64,000 bases of DNA, taken from Ferrovibrio terrae_A (GTDB lineage Bacteria; Pseudomonadota; Alphaproteobacteria; Ferrovibrionales; Ferrovibrionaceae). The position numbers and the translations under genes were made by a program. The stretch is from assembly GCF_943372915.1 (NCBI RefSeq), contig NZ_CALSAN010000005.1:62001-126000 (forward strand), in the 5' to 3' direction. Below are positions 59,312-64,000 of the stretch, one piece after another. Under the pieces are notes generated by a model. That model was not told the origin of the DNA, did no database searches, and worked only from the letters and a program-made list of their open reading frames with translations. The stretch's first letter is position 1, and each line of letters begins with the position of its first letter.

Positions 59312-60201
59312 TACAGATCGCCGATGCGGAAATTCAGCTCCAGCACCTTGGGGTAGCCTTCCGGATTGGGCGGCATTCGCATCGGCTGTGCCAGCCGCAT
59401 GGCGCGCAGGAAGGTTTCGATTGCCGTGCGGAAGGCGGCAGCCTGCGGCCGGCGATCGACAGCGATCTGGTCCCAGTTTTCCACCATCGCCCGCATGTCC
59501 CACGGATCGTTCTTGCCAAACGGTGGCGCCAGCATGCCGTTGGGCAGCACGCGATAACGACCGAAAATCCGGATGTCGGCAAACTGCGGCGCGTCGAAAT
59601 CAATCACCCAGGCGCTCACCACCTGGCTGAGGAAGTAGTCGCTTTCCGACTGCGTCATGGTTTCGCCGGTCGCGCCCGCAGCACCGGGCGCGCCGGCGTC
59701 GCGATTGCCGGTGGGACGCGGCGGTGACTGCTGCTGACGCTGTGCCGGCGGTGCCGTCACGGTCGAGGGGCCGGCGCGATCGGGCACAGGGGCCGGCTGT
59801 GGCTTCTCGGCCGCCTGTGGCCGGGCACGCTCGCCGGCACTGGGTGGCGCCCGGGAGGGCGCCTCGGTGACGGGCGCGCGCTGCAATTGCGGGATACTGG
59901 GCGGCGGCACCGGGCGCGATGGCTCGGGCGTCATGGTCTGCTGCTGTGCCGGCGGGGCCGGCGCCTGGGCGGGAGCCGGTTGCGGTGTCGGCGGCGGTGC
60001 CGGAGTCGGAGTCGGCTTGGGCGGCTCTGGCATCACGAATTCGGCCAGGATCGGCGGTGGCTCGGGCTGGATTCGCCAGGTCCAGGGTTCGAGCAGAAGC
60101 AGCAGCACGATCAGGCCATGCAGCAGCAGCGACATCGCAACACCCAGCCAAAGGCGGCGATTATCCCAGTCCTGTGCGCGATATTCCAAAAAGGTGGCCA
60201 T
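59311..60201 (-). CDS. TonB/TolA-like protein with proline-rich linker
   Basis: 296 residues. A single N-terminal membrane helix (WLGVAMSLLLHGLIVLLLLL) with the His of TonB helices is followed by a long Pro/Ala/Gln linker (residues about 55-165) and a C-terminal domain with SESDYFLSQVVSAWVIDFDA, IFGRYRVLPNGMLAPPFGKN and EGYPKVLELNFRIGDL. The layout is that of energy-transducing periplasm-spanning proteins. The C-terminal domain is closer to TolA-like proteins of alphaproteobacteria than to true TonB. No exbBD or tol genes are present. ATG 60201 is chosen. Confidence 0.8.
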   Translation of the reverse strand: MATFLEYRAQDWDNRRLWLGVAMSLLLHGLIVLLLLLEPWTWRIQPEPPPILAEFVMPEPPKPTPTPAPPPTPQPAPAQAPAPPAQQQTMTPEPSRPVPPPSIPQLQRAPVTEAPSRAPPSAGERARPQAAEKPQPAPVPDRAGPSTVTAPPAQRQQQSPPRPTGNRDAGAPGAAGATGETMTQSESDYFLSQVVSAWVIDFDAPQFADIRIFGRYRVLPNGMLAPPFGKNDPWDMRAMVENWDQIAVDRRPQAAAFRTAIETFLRAMRLAQPMRMPPNPEGYPKVLELNFRIGDL

Positions 60202-60307
60202 CACAAACACTTAGCGCTGACGTAGCGGCAGGCCAAGGCTTTTGCCCGGGCTGAATGCCTCGGCTATAACCGATTGTCCGACAATCGAGAAGACACCGGA
60301 GAGAAAC

Positions 60308-62392
60308 GTGACCGAACCCGTTGCCTATGCCGTCCGGGACGGCATTGCCATCCTCACCATCGAGAATCCCCCCGTCAACGCGCTGAGCCAGGGCGTGCGG
60401 GCCGGCATCATTGCCGGGCTGGACAAGGCCGATGCCGATGCCGGCGTCAGCGCCGCGGTGATCATCGGCGGCGGCCGCACTTTCATTGCCGGCGCCGATA
60501 TCAAGGAATTCGGCAAAACCCCGCTGCAGCCCTATCTGCCCGATGTGCTCAAGCGCATCGAGGCCATGAAGAAGCCAGTGGTGGCTGCCCTGCATGGCAC
60601 GGCACTGGGCGGTGGTTTCGAGGTAGCGCTGACCTGCCACTGGCGCGTGGCGCTGGAAAGCGGCCAGGTCGGCCTGCCGGAAGTGAAGCTAGGCCTGCTG
60701 CCCGGTTCCGGCGGCACCCAGCGCCTGCCGCGCCTGATTGGCCCGAAACTGGCACTCGACATGATCGTCTCGGGCAATCCGATCCCGGCAAAGAAGGCCG
60801 CCGAGCTTGGCGCGATTGACGAAATCGTGACCGGCGATCTGCTGGAGGGCGGGCTCGCCTATGCCAAACGGGTGGTGGCCGAGCAGCGCCCGCTGCGGCT
60901 GGTGCGCGACATGAACGACAAGGTCAGCAATGTCGACCCTGCCGTGTTCAGCGACTACCGCAAGAGCATCGAGCGCAAGGCCAAGGGCTTCCTGGGCCCG
61001 TGGCGCTGCATTGATGCGGTGGAAGCCGCCACGAAACTGCCAATCGACGAGGGCCTGCTGAAGGAGCGGGAATATTTCTTTGAATGCATGGGCAGCCCGC
61101 AGCGCGCGGCACAGATCCATGCGTTCTTCGCCGAACGTGAAGCCGCCAAGATTCCCGATCTGCCGGAGGCTGTGCAGGCCAAGCCGATCAAGTCGGCCGC
61201 CGTGCTGGGTGCGGGCACCATGGGCGGCGGGATCGCGATGAACTTCGCCAATGCCGGCATTCCGGTGAAGCTGCTGGACGTGTCGCAGGAAGCGCTGAGC
61301 CGTGGCCTGGGCGTGATCGAGAAGAACTATGCCACGTCCGTGGCGCGCGGCAGCATGACCCAGGCGGCAATGGACCGCGCGATGAAGCTGATCACCGGCA
61401 CCCAGCGCTTCGAGGATATCGGCGACGCCGATATCGTGGTGGAAGCGGTGTTCGAGGAGATGGGCGTCAAGAAAGAGGTGTTCGGCAAGCTCGACAAGGT
61501 GATGAAACAGGGCGCCATCCTCGCCACCAACACCTCGACCCTGGATATCGACGAGATCGCAGCCAGCACCAAGCGGCCGCAGGATGTGATCGGCACGCAT
61601 TTCTTCAGCCCGGCGAATGTGATGAAGCTGCTGGAAAACGTGCGTGGCGCGAAATCCTCGCCCGAGACCATCGCCACCGTGATGGCGCTGGGCAAGACGC
61701 TGAAGAAGGTGGCGGTGCTGGCCGGCAACTGCGACGGCTTCATCGGCAACCGCATGTTGCATGGTTATCTGCGCGAGGCCAACTTCCTGCTGGAGGAAGG
61801 CTGCATGCCTGAGCAGATCGACCGCGCGCTGGAAGACTTCGGCCTCGCCATGGGTCCGTTCAGGATGAGTGATCTTGCCGGCCTGGATGTCGGCTGGCGC
61901 ATCCGCAAGGGCAAGGCGCATCTGCGCCCCAAGGACGAGCGCTATTCCAAGGTGGCCGACCAGCTCTGCGAACTGGGCCGCTTCGGCCAGAAGACCGGCG
62001 CCGGTTTCTACAAGTACGAGGGCCGCGATGCGGTGCCCGATCCGGTGGTCAAGGACATCATCCTGGCCGCATCCAGGGAGCAAGGCATTGAACGGCGGGC
62101 GATTTCCGACGAGGAAATCGTCCAGCGCTGCATGTATCCGCTGGTCAACGAAGGCGCCAAGATCCTGGAGGAAGGCATCGCCATCCGGTCCGGCGATATC
62201 GACATCACCTACCTTTTCGGTTATGGCTTCCCCGTTTATCGGGGCGGGCCGATGTTCTGGGCCGAGCAGATCGGCCTCGACAAGGTGCTCGCCACGATCC
62301 GCGGCTTCCACAAGATCCACGGCAAGTTCTGGGAACCGGCCAAGCTGCTGGTCGAACGGGCCGAGGCCGGCCAGGGGTGGAGCGGCCGCTGA
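60308..62392 (+). CDS. Fused enoyl-CoA hydratase/3-hydroxyacyl-CoA dehydrogenase
   Basis: 694 residues. The N-terminal enoyl-CoA hydratase/isomerase domain has ALHGTALGGGFEVALTCHWR and LPEVKLGLLPGSGGTQRLPR with the two catalytic Glu; the middle Rossmann domain has SAAVLGAGTMGGGIAMNFAN near residue 298, TNTSTLDIDEIAAS, and GTHFFSPANVMKLLENV with the catalytic His; the C-terminal domain pair ends VYRGGPMFWAEQIG. It oxidises fatty acyl-CoA, passing electrons to ETF via the acyl-CoA dehydrogenase step, which suits ETF-QO at 1280. GTG 60308 has GGAGAG six bases upstream. The family (FadB/FadJ) member cannot be fixed. Confidence 0.95.
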   Translation: MTEPVAYAVRDGIAILTIENPPVNALSQGVRAGIIAGLDKADADAGVSAAVIIGGGRTFIAGADIKEFGKTPLQPYLPDVLKRIEAMKKPVVAALHGTALGGGFEVALTCHWRVALESGQVGLPEVKLGLLPGSGGTQRLPRLIGPKLALDMIVSGNPIPAKKAAELGAIDEIVTGDLLEGGLAYAKRVVAEQRPLRLVRDMNDKVSNVDPAVFSDYRKSIERKAKGFLGPWRCIDAVEAATKLPIDEGLLKEREYFFECMGSPQRAAQIHAFFAEREAAKIPDLPEAVQAKPIKSAAVLGAGTMGGGIAMNFANAGIPVKLLDVSQEALSRGLGVIEKNYATSVARGSMTQAAMDRAMKLITGTQRFEDIGDADIVVEAVFEEMGVKKEVFGKLDKVMKQGAILATNTSTLDIDEIAASTKRPQDVIGTHFFSPANVMKLLENVRGAKSSPETIATVMALGKTLKKVAVLAGNCDGFIGNRMLHGYLREANFLLEEGCMPEQIDRALEDFGLAMGPFRMSDLAGLDVGWRIRKGKAHLRPKDERYSKVADQLCELGRFGQKTGAGFYKYEGRDAVPDPVVKDIILAASREQGIERRAISDEEIVQRCMYPLVNEGAKILEEGIAIRSGDIDITYLFGYGFPVYRGGPMFWAEQIGLDKVLATIRGFHKIHGKFWEPAKLLVERAEAGQGWSGR

Positions 62393-62430
62393 GGGCCTGA
62401 ACTCCTTTTCAGAGGGTGCGTTAGAGTACG

Positions 62431-64000
62431 ATGTCCGAACCCGCTGCCGTTTCCATTCCGGGCGCCGCTGATCCCATCGGCGCCCGGCGCACCTTTGCCA
62501 TCATCGCGCATCCCGACGCGGGCAAGACGACCCTGACCGAAAAGCTGCTGCTGTTCGGCGGCGCCATCCATCTGGCCGGCGCCGTGAAGGCGCGTGGCGA
62601 GAACCGCCGCGCACGCTCGGACTTCCTGAAGATCGAACAGCAGCGCGGCATCTCGGTCTCCACCTCGGTGATGAATTTCGAATACCAGGGCTGGACCTTC
62701 AACCTGCTGGACACGCCGGGCCATGAAGACTTCAGCGAGGATACCTACCGCACGCTGACGGCGGTGGACTCTGCCGTCATGGTGCTGGATGCCGCCAAGG
62801 GTATCGAAACCCAGACGCGCAAGCTGTTCGAGGTCTGCCGCCTGCGCGACGTGCCGATCGCCACTTTCGTCAACAAGATCGACCGTGAGTCGCAGGACCC
62901 GTTTGCGCTGCTGGACGAGGTCGCCTCCACACTGGCGCTGGAATGCGTGCCGGCGAACTGGCCGATCGGCATGGGCCATGATTTCCGCGGCTGCTACGAC
63001 TTGTTCGGCAAGCGGCTGCTGCTTGTTGGCAAGGAAAACAAGAATCTCGAACCCGAAGTCATCATCCTCGACAGCCTGGACGATCCGCGCGTGGCCGAGT
63101 ATGTGCCCGAAGCGCAGCGCGCCAAGCTGCTGGAAGACATCGCGCTGATCGAGGGCGCCTGCCCGCCCTTCGATCCCGAGGCCTATCGCCAGGGCCATAT
63201 GACGCCGGTGTATTTCGGTTCGGCACTGAAGAATTTCGGCGTCGACGAGTTGCTGAAGGGCCTGGGCGAATTCGCCCCCTCGCCGCGCCCGCAGCCGACC
63301 GACAAGCGCATCATCGCGCCAACCGAAAAGGCCGTCACCGGTTTCGTGTTCAAGGTCCAGGCCAACATGGACAAGAACCATCGCGACCGTATCGCTTTCC
63401 TGCGACTCTGCTCGGGTCATTTCAAGCGTGGCATGAAGCTGAAGCAGGTCAGCACCGGCAAGCCGATCACGGTAAGCAACCCGACGCTGTTCTTTGCCCG
63501 CGACCGCTCGCTGGCCGACGAGGCCTGGCCGGGCGACATCATCGGCATCCCCAATCATGGCGTGCTGCGGGTCGGCGATACGCTGACCGAAAGCGAAGAC
63601 CTGCGCTTCACCGGCATCCCCAATTTCGCGCCGGAAATCCTGCGCCGGGTTCGCTTGAGCGATCCGATGAAGGCCAAGCATCTGCAGCGCGCGCTGGAAG
63701 ATCTGGCCGAAGAGGGCGTTACCCAGGTGTTCCGTCCGCGGATCGGCGCCGACTGGATCGTCGGCCTGGTCGGGCCGCTGCAGCTGGATGTGCTCGCCGC
63801 CCGATTGGGCGAGGAATACAACCTTGAGGTCGGGTTCGAGCAGGCGCCCTACGAAACCGCCCGCTGGGTCGATGCCGAGGACAAGCGCGACCTCGAGCTG
63901 TTCGTCGAGCAGAATCGCGGCACCATCGCCGACGACCGCGAGGGCAGCCCGGTCTTCATGGCTCGCAACGCATGGGAACTCTCCTATATCGAGAAGAAAT
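62431..64000 (+). CDS. prfC: Peptide chain release factor 3 (nearly complete, runs off window)
   Basis: GTPase that removes RF1/RF2 from the ribosome after termination. 523 codons are visible out of about 527, so only the last few residues are missing. G1 AIIAHPDAGKTTLTEKLLLF, switch I QQRGISVSTSVM, G3 LLDTPGHEDFSEDTYRTLTA and G4 FVNKIDRE are intact; the RF3-specific C-terminal part has PMKAKHLQRALEDLAEEGVT and VGPLQLDVLAARLGEEYNLE. ATG 62431 is 38 bases after the FadJ-like stop, preceded by AGAGGG about 19 bases away. Confidence 0.97.
   Translation, partial: MSEPAAVSIPGAADPIGARRTFAIIAHPDAGKTTLTEKLLLFGGAIHLAGAVKARGENRRARSDFLKIEQQRGISVSTSVMNFEYQGWTFNLLDTPGHEDFSEDTYRTLTAVDSAVMVLDAAKGIETQTRKLFEVCRLRDVPIATFVNKIDRESQDPFALLDEVASTLALECVPANWPIGMGHDFRGCYDLFGKRLLLVGKENKNLEPEVIILDSLDDPRVAEYVPEAQRAKLLEDIALIEGACPPFDPEAYRQGHMTPVYFGSALKNFGVDELLKGLGEFAPSPRPQPTDKRIIAPTEKAVTGFVFKVQANMDKNHRDRIAFLRLCSGHFKRGMKLKQVSTGKPITVSNPTLFFARDRSLADEAWPGDIIGIPNHGVLRVGDTLTESEDLRFTGIPNFAPEILRRVRLSDPMKAKHLQRALEDLAEEGVTQVFRPRIGADWIVGLVGPLQLDVLAARLGEEYNLEVGFEQAPYETARWVDAEDKRDLELFVEQNRGTIADDREGSPVFMARNAWELSYIEKK

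Overview
This window is 64 kb of high-GC alphaproteobacterial chromosome, most likely from a member of the Rhodospirillales. The pointers are a PhaR-controlled polyhydroxybutyrate cluster, a GapR (DUF2312) nucleoid protein, a three-gene pntAA-pntAB-pntB transhydrogenase preceded by an alphaproteobacterial aa3-oxidase subunit IV gene, a one-chain indolepyruvate ferredoxin oxidoreductase, four PAS_5-family proteins, and a DUF1244 gene next to ybdK and an N-formylglutamate amidohydrolase gene. I see no plasmid, phage or conjugation genes, no CRISPR array and no rRNA. There is one tRNA, tRNA-Gln(UUG). The genus cannot be fixed from the sequence alone.

Layout. 0-6 kb: end of an MFS transporter, a uracil-DNA glycosylase, ETF-ubiquinone oxidoreductase, a TPR lipoprotein and ispE. 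6-11 kb: tRNA-Gln, a class III cyclase, two PAS_5 proteins, an orphan amino-acid-type binding protein, a membrane methyltransferase and two paralogous secreted proline-rich proteins. 11-15.5 kb: PHB metabolism, with phaB, phaA, a phaC-like synthase and a phasin-like gene on one strand and phaR divergent. The phasin-like and phaC-like genes overlap out of frame by about 209 bp. 15.5-26.3 kb: a second cyclase, glpD-panE-hydrolase, an ECF sigma/anti-sigma pair with a COG4315 lipoprotein, a TPR protein, pyruvate kinase and inorganic pyrophosphatase. 26.3-33 kb is the accessory stretch: a 10-bp tandem repeat, tandem PAS_5 genes, four clusters of palindromic intergenic repeats around a small GIY-YIG nuclease gene, and an AT-rich DUF4238 gene that looks imported. 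33-41 kb: greB, DUF188, small conserved proteins, a cold-shock protein, a degenerate cyclase-like protein, a pentapeptide-repeat protein and the pnt operon. 41-47 kb: a SprA-type putative metalloprotease, a UbiB-like kinase, an M3 peptidase, two hotdog thioesterases and a sugar epimerase. 47-53 kb: the ferredoxin oxidoreductase behind a palindrome-overlapped promoter, a hydrolase, an acetyltransferase and a small membrane protein. 53-64 kb: gapR, DUF1244, ybdK, N-formylglutamate amidohydrolase, a ferredoxin-NADP reductase-like enzyme, a GST, an MFS transporter, a TonB-like protein, a fused beta-oxidation enzyme and nearly all of prfC.

Functionally, much of the window concerns acyl-CoA and redox metabolism: ETF-QO, FadJ-like beta-oxidation, phaABC, indolepyruvate oxidoreductase, transhydrogenase and GlpD. 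Regulation comes from three cyclase-type proteins, four PAS_5 proteins, PhaR and an ECF sigma system. Many gene pairs overlap by 1-4 bases (ATGA or TGATG), which points to translational coupling. The most unusual signals are the phasin/phaC dual-coding overlap, the helically phased TTCG repeat, the palindromic repeat clusters flanking the GIY-YIG gene (one of them read into a ParB-like protein), the AT-rich DUF4238 insertion, and the near-perfect 27-bp palindrome on the ferredoxin oxidoreductase promoter.
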